In this document: piece by piece, positions 18,025 through 26,117 of the stretch
Layout: the number at the start of each line of letters is the position of its first letter
Numbering within the stretch: the stretch's first letter is position 1
DNA from: Methylobacterium nonmethylotrophicum
GTDB lineage: Bacteria; Pseudomonadota; Alphaproteobacteria; Rhizobiales; Beijerinckiaceae
Reading direction: 5' to 3'
DNA: 64,000 bases
Assembly: GCF_004745635.1 (NCBI RefSeq)
Contig: NZ_SRLB01000012.1
Span: 186,001 to 250,000 of the forward strand
Program-made: the position numbers and the translations under genes
Notes under the pieces: generated by a model
The model's database searches: none
What the model was told of the DNA's origin: nothing
Seen by the model: only the letters and a program-made list of their open reading frames with translations

Positions 18025-19119
18025 TCAGGCCGCCCCGGCCCCGGCGGCCGCCTTGCGGCGGGCGGGCTTCGGCGGCACCAGGAGGGCGCCGGGGTCGGTC
18101 GGCATCAGCTGCAGGCCGGCCTCGTCGAGGCTGATCGGCAGCTTCGGGAAGACCTCCTTGACGTGGGCGACGTCGGCCTTGAACGCCTGGCGGAAGCTCC
18201 GCAGGGAGGCATTGTCGGCGCCGAACTGCCGATGGACCGTGTCCCAGCTCAGGCGCAAGGGGCGCTGCAGGCTGCGCAGGCGGTAGCCGATCCAGAACAG
18301 CAGGTCGAGCTTGCGCGCCGAGCCCGAGAAGGCGCGGGCGGCCCGGATGTCGACCGGCAGGGCGTGCTGGACCAGGTTGTCGTAGAAATCCTGGTGGAAC
18401 TGCACCGTCTTCGACCAGGCGAGGCCGTCCTGGCCGCCGCCGCGCCAGAGGTCGAGCTGGCGGAACGGCGGCATGGTGAGGGTCGAGGAGCGCGACTGCC
18501 CGTCCCAGAGGCCGATCTGCATCGTGCAGGCGGCCAGGCGATGCAGCTGCTCCTTGAACTGGCGGATGGTGCCGCGCTCGCCGCCGGTGACGGCGAAGCC
18601 CATCTCGCGCATGAAGCCCGACAGGCTGTCGGCGACCTCGATCGTCGGGCTGCGCTGGCGCACCGCCTCGGTGCAGAGATGCAGCAGCACCAGCCGGGCC
18701 TTGGGGCCGTAGGGCAGGCCCTGCAGCTCCATCTGGCCGGTCGCCGGGTTCTTGAGCCGCCCGGCCAGGATGCTGAGCGTGTTGCGGCCGTATTCCCGGA
18801 AGAATTCCCGCTCCTCGCCGGGGTCGCGGTAGGGCAGCCCGCAGAGCGCCAGCACGGAATGGATGTGCTGGATCGTGTCGGGCGTGACCGGCTCGGCCTC
18901 GATCACCATCCGGACCGCGTCGCGCCGGCGCTGGTCGCGCCCCATCGCGGCGCGGGTCTCCTGCCGGCGGCCGGCCTCCGCCCGCTCGGCGTCGCGCAGG
19001 GCCTGGCGGTGGGCGATGTGCTCGACGATGACCCCGAACAGGAAGCCGCCCCGGGCCGCCTCCAGCTCGGCCAGGAGGTCCTCGTCGTGGATCGCCGCGA
19101 TCTTGGCCTCGATGCTCAT
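18025..19119 (-). CDS. repA: plasmid-type replication initiator RepA
   Basis: 364 residues resembling the plasmid-encoded RepA (RepA_C) family of proteobacterial iteron plasmids. Recognised blocks: LPYRDPGEEREFFREYGRNTLSILAG, LPYGPKARLVLLHLCTEAV, IEVADSLSGFMREMGFAVTGGERGTIRQFKEQLHRLAACTM, then QFHQDFYDNLVQHALPVDIRAARAFSGSARKLDLLFWIGYRL and LSWDTVHRQFGADNASLRSFRQAFKADV. The last blocks look like a winged-helix DNA-binding region. The basic C-terminus (PPKPARRKAAAG) is typical. Upstream lie iterons and an AT-rich segment. Finding it between ordinary chromosomal genes is unusual. Confidence 0.8.
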   Translation of the reverse strand: MSIEAKIAAIHDEDLLAELEAARGGFLFGVIVEHIAHRQALRDAERAEAGRRQETRAAMGRDQRRRDAVRMVIEAEPVTPDTIQHIHSVLALCGLPYRDPGEEREFFREYGRNTLSILAGRLKNPATGQMELQGLPYGPKARLVLLHLCTEAVRQRSPTIEVADSLSGFMREMGFAVTGGERGTIRQFKEQLHRLAACTMQIGLWDGQSRSSTLTMPPFRQLDLWRGGGQDGLAWSKTVQFHQDFYDNLVQHALPVDIRAARAFSGSARKLDLLFWIGYRLRSLQRPLRLSWDTVHRQFGADNASLRSFRQAFKADVAHVKEVFPKLPISLDEAGLQLMPTDPGALLVPPKPARRKAAAGAGAA

Positions 19120-19263
19120 GCCCGAAGAACTTGCCTGACGCTTGAGGCGGTGACGCGCCCCGCCCGCGGCGGGCCCGGATGATGCCTCAAGCCTTCATGC
19201 ACGATTCCGCTCCCGGGATTCCGGGGCCGGGGCGGGTTATCCCAAGATTCCCACGACTCATCC

Positions 19264-19299
19264 CCGTTTTCCCGCCCGTTATCCCGCCGGTTATCCCGC
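19264..19299 (+). repeat. three tandem 12-mers in the repA upstream region
   Basis: CCGTTTTCCCGC (19264), CCGTTATCCCGC (19276) and CGGTTATCCCGC (19288) follow each other without spacers. GTTATCCC also occurs at 19236. The 12-bp period resembles the 12/13-mers of iteron origins, or a repressor array for the repA promoter, which must lie in this 19120-19500 stretch on the minus strand. Confidence 0.7.
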
Positions 19300-19517
19300 G
19301 CCGGTGTCCGGGCCTGCCACCGGCGCGAGGCCGGCACGGAGCGCCAGGAGGACCGCCAGAGCCAGCGCCCGCCACGGGACCGCCCTCCCCCGCTCGCGGC
19401 TGTGGGCGGCCTGTGCACGGCCCTGTGGGCCGCCCGGCGACAGGCCTGTGGCCGGTCCGGGACCGGGCCTGTGGGCGAGGCGCGGACGGGCCGGGGGAAA
19501 GCCGGTGGGCGGATCGG

Positions 19518-19741
19518 CGCAGAGTTCGATACGGGGCCGTTTCGCGGGCCGGCCGGCCGCGCAGAGTCCGATACGCCGGGGCGATCCGAAACCGGCCGGA
19601 TTCCGAGGGCTTGGCGGCGCATGATCGCCGAATCCGATGCGCGGCCACGCCGAATCCGATGCGCGAACCCCCGGAATCCCCGCAGAATCCGATGCGCGTC
19701 CCCGCAGAGTCGTATGCCGGTCCACGCAGAACCGTATGCGC
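19518..19741 (+). repeat. array of seven 17-bp iterons upstream of repA
   Basis: Direct repeats, consensus CGCMGARTCCGATRCGC, beginning at 19518, 19560, 19626, 19648, 19681, 19703 and 19725. Spacings are 42, 66, 22, 33, 22 and 22 bases, mostly whole multiples of an 11-bp helical turn, so the sites lie on one face of the DNA. Same orientation, phased spacing and position upstream of repA are the classic features of RepA-binding iterons at plasmid origins. Confidence 0.85.
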
Positions 19742-19774
19742 AAGCACCCCGCAAACCCTTGTCAGAACGAGGGA

Positions 19775-19865
19775 ACTCGCCTCTCCATATAATCCACATA
19801 ACTGACTCTCTGAGAATCCATGACTGATAAGTCACCTATAGGCCGAGAGGACGTTCGTTTTGAAG
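19775..19865. other. AT-rich putative DNA-unwinding element with DnaA-box-like site
   Basis: After the iterons GC content falls sharply (ATATAATCCACATAACTGAC and ACTGATAAGTCACCTATAGG). TAATCCACA at 19790-19798 differs from the DnaA box TTATCCACA at one position. This is the expected place for strand opening in an iteron origin. The same stretch also lies upstream of mazG and could instead be a promoter. Confidence 0.55.
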
Positions 19866-20045
19866 AACGAAGGGCCGCACATCCGGGGCGGATTGGATAC
19901 AATCGCCAGAGTTCTGGAATATAGGGAATAAACGAGGAATATCAGGCCCCTGCCCTGCCAGGACGGGAGCTTTCCCGCGACCGTGGCGGCGCCTATGAGC
20001 GGGCCTGAGGCGCCGGCGGACGCGGCGCGGGCGGAACGGCCGGAC

Positions 20046-20867
20046 ATGAGCACCACCCCGATCGCGCGGCTCCTCGGGATCATGGCGCGCCTGCGCGACC
20101 CGCAAGACGGCTGTCCCTGGGATCTGGCGCAGAGCCATGCCAGCATCGTCCCCTACACGATCGAGGAGGCTTACGAGGTCGCCGACGCGGTCGAGCGCGG
20201 CGACCCCGAGGACCTGCGCGACGAGCTCGGCGACCTGCTGTTCCAGGTCGTGTTCCAGGCCCGGATCGCCGAGGAGGCCGGCGCCTTCGGGTTCGACGAC
20301 GTGGCCACCGCCATCGCCGACAAGATGGTGCGCCGCCATCCCCACATCTTCGGCGACGCCCGCGACCTGGATCAGGCCGCGGTGAACGCGCAATGGGCGG
20401 CGATCAAGGCGCAGGAGCGCGCCGAGAAGGCGAGGCGCGCCGCGCAGGCCGGGACCGGCCGGAGCGCGCCGCAGGGCACTCTGTCCGGCGTGCCGCTCGC
20501 GCTCCCCGCCCTCTCCCGGGCGGAAAAAATCTCCCGCAAGGCGGCCTCGGTCGGCTTCGACTGGCCGGACGCCGCGGAGGTGATCGCCAAGGTGCGGGAG
20601 GAGACCGACGAGGTGGCGCAGGCGCTGGCCGGCGAGGGCCCGGAGGCGGTGGCCGAGGAGATCGGCGACCTCTTGTTCTCGGTCGCCAACCTCGCCCGCC
20701 ACGCGGGCGTCGATCCGGAGGAGGCCCTGCGGCGGGCGAACCGGAAGTTCCAGCGCCGCTTCTCCGCGATGGAGGCGGAGGTGACGAAGGACGGCCGCAC
20801 CCTGCCGGAAGCCGGGCTCGCCGCCATGGAGGCGGCCTGGGCCGCGGTGAAGCGGCGCGAGGGCTGA
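20046..20867 (+). CDS. mazG: MazG nucleoside triphosphate pyrophosphohydrolase
   Basis: 273 residues, normal length. It hydrolyses (d)NTPs to NMP and pyrophosphate in the cytoplasm. Two MazG repeats are visible: LRDPQDGCPWDLAQSHASIVPYTIEEAYEVADAV with RDELGDLLFQVVF, and EETDEVAQAL with VAEEIGDLLFSVANLAR; the EExxE and ExxD metal ligands are present. ATG 20046 gives the family N-terminus (MSTTPIARLLGIMARLRDP). In-frame ATGs at 19983 and 19995 would add a poorly conserved tail. The origin-like region lies immediately upstream. Confidence 0.92.
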   Translation: MSTTPIARLLGIMARLRDPQDGCPWDLAQSHASIVPYTIEEAYEVADAVERGDPEDLRDELGDLLFQVVFQARIAEEAGAFGFDDVATAIADKMVRRHPHIFGDARDLDQAAVNAQWAAIKAQERAEKARRAAQAGTGRSAPQGTLSGVPLALPALSRAEKISRKAASVGFDWPDAAEVIAKVREETDEVAQALAGEGPEAVAEEIGDLLFSVANLARHAGVDPEEALRRANRKFQRRFSAMEAEVTKDGRTLPEAGLAAMEAAWAAVKRREG

Positions 20868-21161
20868 GGGCGGCGCACCGATGAGGGGGCGGCCGATCCG
20901 ACCCGGCCGTCGACGTCGAAACCCCTCGGCTACGCCGTCACCGGCGGGGTTCCGGGCTCTGCCTGCTCGCCGGGGGCGTGCCGGAGCCTTGCACCTTCAT
21001 GCACAAGCGACCGTGAGCCGACCGGCGGACCGTGCCCTGACAAAAGTTTGAACGGCAGATCGCTTGCGCGCAATCGAATTCCGGTGTCACCCTCGTGTCG
21101 GCCGAATCGGTGTCACGGGCCGGCGCGGCGTGTGAGCGAAGCCGAAATCCGCATCGCAAGA

Positions 21162-21231
21162 GCGATCGCCGCGTGATCGCCGACCAGCGATCACCGTGTG
21201 ATCGCCGGAACAGCGATCACGCCGTGATCGC
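21162..21231 (+). promoter_or_regulatory. three tandem palindromic operator-like sites
   Basis: 19-bp sites at 21162 (GCGATCGCCGCGTGATCGC), 21187 (GCGATCACCGTGTGATCGC) and 21213 (GCGATCACGCCGTGATCGC), spaced 25-26 bases. The last is a perfect palindrome with arms GCGATCAC/GTGATCGC. They end 45 bases before the catalase-family start. The rest of the 408-bp gap from 20868 holds no other recognisable element. A dimeric repressor or activator of the peroxidase gene is the simplest reading. Confidence 0.65.
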
Positions 21232-21275
21232 CGGAACAGCGGTCGATCGGATCTCGTACCAGGGGATGACCGACG

Positions 21276-22319
21276 ATGACCCACGCCAGAATCCAGACCC
21301 AGGTCCAGACCAAGGTCCGGCGCTCCCTGAGCGGGTGCGCGCTCCTCGGCGCCGCGCTGCTCGCCGCCGCCGCGCCCGCTTCGGCGCAGGGCGCCCCGCC
21401 CCAGGACGCCGCGTCCACGGCCGAGCAGACCATCGCCACGATGACCAAGATCTTCGGCGACCACCCGGGCAAGCGCTCGAACCACGCCAAGGGCGTGGTG
21501 GTGGAGGGCCGCTTCACCGCCTCGAAGGAGGCCGCTTCCTTGAGCAAGGCGAGCGTCTTCTCCGGCGCCGCGGTGCCGGTGACGGCGCGCTTCTCCGACT
21601 CGACCGGCGTGCCGCAGATCCCGGACGGCGCGCCCGACGCCAACCCGCACGGCCTGGCGATCAAGTTCAAGCCCGCCGACGGCTCCGAGATGGACGTCGT
21701 CACGAACTCCCTGAAGTTCTTCCCCGTGGCGACCGGCGAGGAATTCCGCGATCTCCTGGTGGCGATCACCCGGAGCGGCCCGGACGCACAGAAGCCCACC
21801 CCGGTCGAGCAGTTCATGGCGGCGCACCCGGCGGCCCCGAAGGCGCTGGCCACCGCCAAGACCCCGTCGAGCTTCGGCCGCCAGACCTACAACGGCGTCA
21901 ACGCCTTCGTGCTGGTGGACGCCGCCGGAAAGCGCAATCCCTTCCGCTACCGCATCGTGCCGGTGGCCGGCGAGGAGCTCCTGAGCGCCGAGGACGCCAA
22001 GGCCAAGGGCCCGAACTACCTCCTCGAGGAGATGCCGGCCCGCCTCGCCCAGGGCCCGGTCGCGTTCCGGGTGCTCGCCCAGATCGCGCAGGCCGGCGAC
22101 GCGACCAAGGACTCGACGATCCCCTGGCCGGAGGACCGCCGCCTCGTCGATCTCGGCACCCTGACCCTGACCCAGGCGGTGCCCGACAGCGAGAGCGCCG
22201 AGAAGGCGCTCCTGTTCATGCCCAACAACCTGCCGGACGGCGTCGAGGTCTCGGACGACCCGCTGATCGACGCTCGGGTGCAGGCCTACGCGATCTCGTT
22301 CGGGCGCCGCTCGCAGTGA
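21276..22319 (+). CDS. periplasmic catalase-family peroxidase (SrpA-like)
   Basis: 347 residues. N-terminal export signal (RRSLSGCALLGAALLAAAAPASA, cleavage near 38). The small catalase-like domain includes the distal histidine in NHAKGVVVEGRF, the RFSDSTGVPQIPDGAPDANPHGLAIKF block, the VTNSLKFFPVATGEEFRDLL block, and the proximal tyrosine segment DARVQAYAISFGRR near the C-terminus. Such short heme proteins break down organic or hydrogen peroxide in the periplasm. Three palindromic sites precede it and a strong terminator follows. Confidence 0.88.
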   Translation: MTHARIQTQVQTKVRRSLSGCALLGAALLAAAAPASAQGAPPQDAASTAEQTIATMTKIFGDHPGKRSNHAKGVVVEGRFTASKEAASLSKASVFSGAAVPVTARFSDSTGVPQIPDGAPDANPHGLAIKFKPADGSEMDVVTNSLKFFPVATGEEFRDLLVAITRSGPDAQKPTPVEQFMAAHPAAPKALATAKTPSSFGRQTYNGVNAFVLVDAAGKRNPFRYRIVPVAGEELLSAEDAKAKGPNYLLEEMPARLAQGPVAFRVLAQIAQAGDATKDSTIPWPEDRRLVDLGTLTLTQAVPDSESAEKALLFMPNNLPDGVEVSDDPLIDARVQAYAISFGRRSQ

Positions 22320-22325
22320 GCGGGA

Positions 22326-22357
22326 GCGCGGCCCGGGTTCGCCCGGGCCGCGCGTTT
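22326..22357 (+). terminator. strong intrinsic terminator after the catalase-family gene
   Basis: Perfect 12-bp stem GCGCGGCCCGGG/CCCGGGCCGCGC closed by a TTCG tetraloop, then GTTTCCT. It ends four bases before the stop codon of the convergent higA gene, so it probably serves both directions. Confidence 0.85.
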
Positions 22358-22360
22358 CCT

Positions 22361-22681
22361 CTACGCCGCCTCCCGCGCCGGGGGCCGGATGCGATCGATC
22401 GCGGCCCCGATCCGCCGCTGCGCACACCGCAGGTCGTGATCGCCCTGGAGGTTGATCCACACCTGCGGGTTCATGCCGAAACAGCGCCCGAGCCGAAGCG
22501 CCGTGTCGGCCGTCACCGGTGTCTCCTCCCGCACGATCCGCTCGATCCGCGTACGCGGCACGCCGCAGGCCTTGGCGACGGCGTAAGCGGTGAGCGCGAG
22601 CGGCACCGTGAATTCCTGGCGTAAGATCTCCCCTGGATGGAGCGGCGGGAGCAGGTCGTCGGTTTCCAGTTCGATCGCCAT
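22361..22681 (-). CDS. higA: HigA-family antitoxin / XRE regulator, apparently orphan
   Basis: 106 residues. N-terminal LLPPLHPGEILRQEFTVPLALTAYAVAKACGVPRTRIERIV is the HigA-type helix-turn-helix; NPQVWINLQGDHDLRCAQRRIG is the characteristic C-terminal half. HigA normally neutralises the HigB mRNA interferase encoded just upstream. Here the 150 bases upstream hold only a dispersed repeat and the start of a divergent transporter, and no HigB-like frame is visible. It may act alone as a DNA-binding regulator. Confidence 0.88.
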   Translation of the reverse strand: MAIELETDDLLPPLHPGEILRQEFTVPLALTAYAVAKACGVPRTRIERIVREETPVTADTALRLGRCFGMNPQVWINLQGDHDLRCAQRRIGAAIDRIRPPAREAA

Positions 22682-22745
22682 GGGGCGCTCCCGTCACGAT
22701 TGATGTCGATCGCTCGACAGGCTCGACAGAACTGACATCCGCAGC

Positions 22746-22783
22746 GTCATTCCGGGGCCGCGCAGCGGAGGCGCGGACCCGGT
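22746..22783 (+). repeat. dispersed intergenic repeat, copy 2
   Basis: GTCATTCCGGGGCCGCGCAG... shares the GGCCGCGCAGCGGAG core with 17691-17729 and with the inverted copy at 40099-40135. It lies between higA and the MFS gene. Confidence 0.7.
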
Positions 22784-22864
22784 GAGTTTGACAGGATCGC
22801 ACGATCTCTCCCGGCCCGGGAGACCGCCGTTGCCGTGCTCACCTCACACCGCTACTCCACCGCC

Positions 22865-24097
22865 ATGACCCCCTTCCTCAAGGCCAATGCCCGCTGGCTC
22901 GCGGCGGGGTTCCTGCTCCTGTTCTGTGGCTGCTTCGGCCAGACCTTCGTGGTCGCGCTGTCGGGCGGGGCGATCCGGCGGGAATTCGGGCTGTCGGACG
23001 GGGCGTTCGGGACGCTCTATGCCGGCGTCACCCTGGCCTCGGCGGCGGCGCTGGCGGGGCTCGGCGGCCTGCTCGACCGCTGGCCGGCGTCGCGGGTGGT
23101 GAGCCTCGCGGCCGGCCTCCTGGCGGCCGGCGCCGCCGGACTCGGCGTAAGCCAGAACCTCCTGGTCCTCGCCCCGAGCCTCTTCCTGCTCCGCCTCGCC
23201 GGCCAGGGGCTGATGCTCCAGACCGCCTACACGCTCCTCGGGCGCTGGTTCTCGGCCGAGCGCGGGCGGGCGGTGTCGCTCGCGGCGACCGGGCTCAATG
23301 CCGGCCAGGCCTGCCTGCCCCTCGCCTTCGTGGCGGCGACCTCACTCCTCGGCTGGCGCGGCGCCTGGCTCGGGATCGCCATGCTCCTCGTCCTCGTCGC
23401 CCTGCCGCTGGCCCGGCACCTCGTGCGGCGCGAACGCGTGCCGGCGGCGACGGATCCCGCAGGCCCGGGCGAGAGCGGGCGGTCGGCGACGCGCGCCCAG
23501 GCCCTCGCCGACCCGTATCTCTACGGGCTGCTGCTGGCGATGCTGCCGCCCTCCTTCATCAGCAACACGATCTTCTTCCACCAGGTGCACCTCGCCGAGA
23601 GCCGGGGCTGGCCGCCGGAGGTGCTGGCCGCCGCCTTCCCGCCCTACGCGGCCGCGACCCTCGTTTTCCTGCTGGTGGCCGGCCGCCTCGTCGACCGGTT
23701 CTCGGCTCTGGCGCTGCTGCCTGTCTACCTGGTGCCGTTCGGGCTCGCCTGCCTGATCCTCGGCGGGGTCGGGGCGCCGTGGGCCGCCTTCGCCTTCATG
23801 CTGCTCTACGGCGTCACCGACGGGATCTCGCTCACCCTGTTCGGCGCCCTCTGGCCGGAGGTCTACGGCACCCGCCATCTCGGGGCGATCCGCGGCGCCA
23901 TCGTGGCGATCATGGTGCTCGGCACGGCGCTGGGCCCCGGCCTGTCGGGCCTGCTCATCGATGCCGGCGTGCCCTTCACCGGGATCGTGACCGGGATGGG
24001 CGTCTACTGCTTAGGTGTCTCGGGCGCGTTCTGCCTGGTCCGGCGCCGGATGACCGCGCATCTGCGGGAGCGTCGATTCGAGGCCCTGGCGGCGTGA
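22865..24097 (+). CDS. MFS transporter
   Basis: 410 residues with twelve hydrophobic segments and a central basic loop (about residues 190-220). MFS signature after helix 2: GLGGLLDRWPASRVV, with related GRLVDRFSALALLP in the second half. The N-terminus (ARWLAAGFLLLFCGCFGQTFVVALSGGAIRREFGLSDGAFGTLY) is typical of the NreB/arabinose-efflux-like and monocarboxylate-like exporters. ATG 22865 is chosen; 22835 is possible. The substrate is unknown. Confidence 0.85.
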   Translation: MTPFLKANARWLAAGFLLLFCGCFGQTFVVALSGGAIRREFGLSDGAFGTLYAGVTLASAAALAGLGGLLDRWPASRVVSLAAGLLAAGAAGLGVSQNLLVLAPSLFLLRLAGQGLMLQTAYTLLGRWFSAERGRAVSLAATGLNAGQACLPLAFVAATSLLGWRGAWLGIAMLLVLVALPLARHLVRRERVPAATDPAGPGESGRSATRAQALADPYLYGLLLAMLPPSFISNTIFFHQVHLAESRGWPPEVLAAAFPPYAAATLVFLLVAGRLVDRFSALALLPVYLVPFGLACLILGGVGAPWAAFAFMLLYGVTDGISLTLFGALWPEVYGTRHLGAIRGAIVAIMVLGTALGPGLSGLLIDAGVPFTGIVTGMGVYCLGVSGAFCLVRRRMTAHLRERRFEALAA

Positions 24098-24140
24098 CGT
24101 CGGGGCCTGGCATCGGGAGCATCCTCTGCCTCCCACGCTC

Positions 24141-24153
24141 CACCTCAGGATGA
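24141..24153 (+). repeat. second copy of the 13-mer from the kdp hairpin
   Basis: CACCTCAGGATGA is identical to the right outer arm of the kdpA-kdpB hairpin at 7711-7723. It lies in the gap between the convergent MFS and ATPase genes. The inner arms are absent, so this is a fragment or a solo repeat. Confidence 0.6.
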
Positions 24154-24201
24154 GGTCGAGGGTGGGAGAAGGAAACCAGTCGAGCCGGCTTCGGAAGAAC
24201 T

Positions 24202-25362
24202 CTACCGCTTCGGCCAAGACCAGGACGGCGGGTCGTGGTCGGGGGCCAGGGTCTCGCCCAGCCGCTTCTCGAGGGTGACGCGGGCGGCGCCCTGCCGCTC
24301 CAAGGCCGCCACCAGGGCCGCGGCGTGCGACACCACCAGGACCTGCGTCGTCTCCGAGGCCCGCGCGATCAGGCCGGCGAGCGGCGCCAAGAGGTCGGCG
24401 TGCAGGCTGGTCTCGGGCTCGTTGAGGACCATCAGGTCGGGCGGGCGCGGCGACAGGAGCGCTGCCGCCAGCAGGATGTAGCGCAGGGTCCCGTCCGAGA
24501 GCTCGGCCCCGCGCAACGGGCGCAGGAGCCCGTGCTGGCGCAGTTCGAGGGAGAAGCTGCCGTCGCTGCTCGCGGCCGACAGGGTCGAGCCCGGGAAGGC
24601 CTCCGCGATGGTCTCCTCGAGGGCGTCGCGGTCGCCGATCTCGATGATGGTCCGGATCGCCGCCGCGACGTCGGCGCCGTCACCGGCCAGCACCGGCGTG
24701 CGGGTGCCGATCTGCGGCCGGCGGGCCGGCGCGTCCCGGTCGGTGCGGAAATGGTCGTAGAAGCGCCAGGCCCGCATCCGCTCGCGGAGCACCAGCACCT
24801 CGAGGGCGTCGCGGGGATCGGCGCCGTGGGTCATCAGGCTGTCGAAGGCGGGCAGATCGCGCAGGGCCTCGGTCCAGGTGCCGGTACCGTCGCGCAGGCG
24901 CAGCAGGGGCCCGCGGCGCTCGGCGAAGACGTTCGCTCGCCCGATGAGCGGCCCGGTCCAGACGGACTCCGCCTTGATCTCGGGATCGTGCGAGAAGAAC
25001 GTACCCGCGTCGGACGGCGCCGGCAGGCCGAGCGCGATGGCGTAGCCGTAATCGTCGTCCGAGAAGCCGAGCTTCAGCTCTACGGGATTGCGCCGCACCG
25101 TGCCCTCGACCCGCCGGGCGCCGGACAGGACCTGGCGCCCGAACGTCTCCGGCCCCGCCCACAGGGCCGAGGAGAAGCCGCCTTCGTGCGCGAGCGACGG
25201 GATTGCCCGCCCCTGCGCAACCTCGGCGAGGAGCCGAAGCGCACGGTAGAGGCTCGACTTGCCGCTGCCGTTCGCCCCCGTCACCACCGTCAGCCGGTCG
25301 AGGCCGAGGACGAGGTCGCGCAGGGAGCGGTAGCCGGAGACGGCGAGGCGGTGGATGGGCAC
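24202..25362 (-). CDS. RecF/SMC-like AAA ATPase
   Basis: 386 residues of the ABC-type AAA_21/AAA_23 group. The N-terminus IHRLAVSGYRSLRDLVLGLDRLTVVTGANGSGKSS gives Walker A; RGAELSDGTLRYILLAAALL is the ABC signature; PDLMVLNEPETSLHADLL is Walker B and D-loop; VLVVSHAAALV holds the switch histidine. The insert between (residues 60-260) is smaller than the coiled coil of true SMCs. Such ATPases act in DNA repair, or as the OLD-like half of defence pairs; no nuclease partner is adjacent, so the role is open. Confidence 0.85.
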   Translation of the reverse strand: MPIHRLAVSGYRSLRDLVLGLDRLTVVTGANGSGKSSLYRALRLLAEVAQGRAIPSLAHEGGFSSALWAGPETFGRQVLSGARRVEGTVRRNPVELKLGFSDDDYGYAIALGLPAPSDAGTFFSHDPEIKAESVWTGPLIGRANVFAERRGPLLRLRDGTGTWTEALRDLPAFDSLMTHGADPRDALEVLVLRERMRAWRFYDHFRTDRDAPARRPQIGTRTPVLAGDGADVAAAIRTIIEIGDRDALEETIAEAFPGSTLSAASSDGSFSLELRQHGLLRPLRGAELSDGTLRYILLAAALLSPRPPDLMVLNEPETSLHADLLAPLAGLIARASETTQVLVVSHAAALVAALERQGAARVTLEKRLGETLAPDHDPPSWSWPKR

Positions 25363-25379
25363 GGGCGCTCGCCGTCGCC

Positions 25380-25637
25380 TCAGGGCACGACGAGGGTGAG
25401 ACCGTCCGCCGCCACCGTGGCCAGGGCGCCGGGCGGCTGAGCGAATTCGACCTCGCAGGCGGCGCCGTCGCGCCAGATGCCGACGATCGTGCCCTCGGTT
25501 CCGGCGGGGATCGCGTCGCCGTCGCCGGTCGTGACGGGGATGGTCACCAGGACGCCGTCGAGATCGCGGAACTGCGACTCTCCTTCACCGCGTCGCGCAC
25601 AGGACATCGGATCAGTAGGTGAATGCGAACCTTTCAT
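25380..25637 (-). CDS. DUF4926-like small protein
   Basis: 85 residues in the longest version. The conserved core starts near residue 25: DLDGVLVTIPVTT, AIPAGTEGTIVGIWRDGAACEVEFAQ, LATVAADGLTLVV. This is an SH3-like DUF4926 domain, often found beside toxin or nuclease genes as a putative immunity or accessory protein. The start is uncertain (25637 or the ATG at about 25607). It overlaps the lipoprotein gene's 3' end by 26 bases and lies 17 bases before the ATPase gene. Confidence 0.6.
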   Translation of the reverse strand: MKGSHSPTDPMSCARRGEGESQFRDLDGVLVTIPVTTGDGDAIPAGTEGTIVGIWRDGAACEVEFAQPPGALATVAADGLTLVVP

Positions 25638-25956
25638 CGCCGATCATCCCTTCGCCGCGTCCTTTGCTGTGACCCGGGCCGAGAAGCGATTGGGTTGATG
25701 CCATCGAGAAGGTCCCGGTCCTGCCGTCGGAGCAGCGCACGCTGCCTTCGCCGCCAGAGAATCCATGCTTGTACGAACCGCGACATTCGAGGCCGTCTTT
25801 CGCCTTGAACGTGATCCACGAGCCATCGAGGCAGCCCGAGAGCGGCCGGCCGCTCGCGGAGATGCCTTCCATCCTCGTGAGGAAGCTGCAGGCGCCGGCA
25901 CTCACGCACAGTCCCGCCGTGACGATCATGAGCGGCCATTGGCCGAGGATGGTCAT
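25612..25956 (-). CDS. small putative lipoprotein
   Basis: 114 residues. Residues 6-22 are hydrophobic (WPLMIVTAGLCVSAGAC) with a possible lipid-attachment cysteine in AGAC. The mature part contains DGSWITFKAKDGLECRGSYKHG and VRCSDGRTGTFS, a beta-sandwich pattern (CRGSY...RCSDGRTG) common in small secreted proteins of Rhizobiales. Function unknown. ATG 25956 directly precedes the hydrophobic segment. Confidence 0.65.
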   Translation of the reverse strand: MTILGQWPLMIVTAGLCVSAGACSFLTRMEGISASGRPLSGCLDGSWITFKAKDGLECRGSYKHGFSGGEGSVRCSDGRTGTFSMASTQSLLGPGHSKGRGEGMIGDERFAFTY

Positions 25957-25979
25957 GCGCGGTGCTCGTTCCCCGAATC

Positions 25980-26001
25980 GGTGGCGATGGACATCGCCAC
26001 C
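25980..26001. promoter_or_regulatory. 22-bp near-perfect palindrome upstream of the lipoprotein gene
   Basis: Arms GGTGGCGATG and CATCGCCACC around GA, perfect over 10 bp, 24 bases before the lipoprotein ATG and 117 bases beyond hflX. No T-run follows on either strand, so an operator is more likely than a terminator. Confidence 0.45.
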
Positions 26002-26117
26002 GTACGATCGCGAGCTTACGCGCGTCACGTTCACAAAACAGGAATTTCGTTCGCCGTCCGACACTCGAACGTCGTCCGGCAGGCTAGAGGGCGACCCATC
26101 GCGACCGCCCGGGAGGC

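Noticed and set aside
19518-19741. CRISPR-like array
   Set aside because: Repeats are 17 bp with short, irregular multiples of the helical turn and no unique 30-bp spacers; position by repA indicates iterons.
24202-25637. Possible OLD/Gabija-like defence pair formed by the ATPase and the DUF4926-like gene
   Set aside because: There is no TOPRIM or helicase partner and DUF4926 is not a nuclease; the evidence is too thin to call a defence system.
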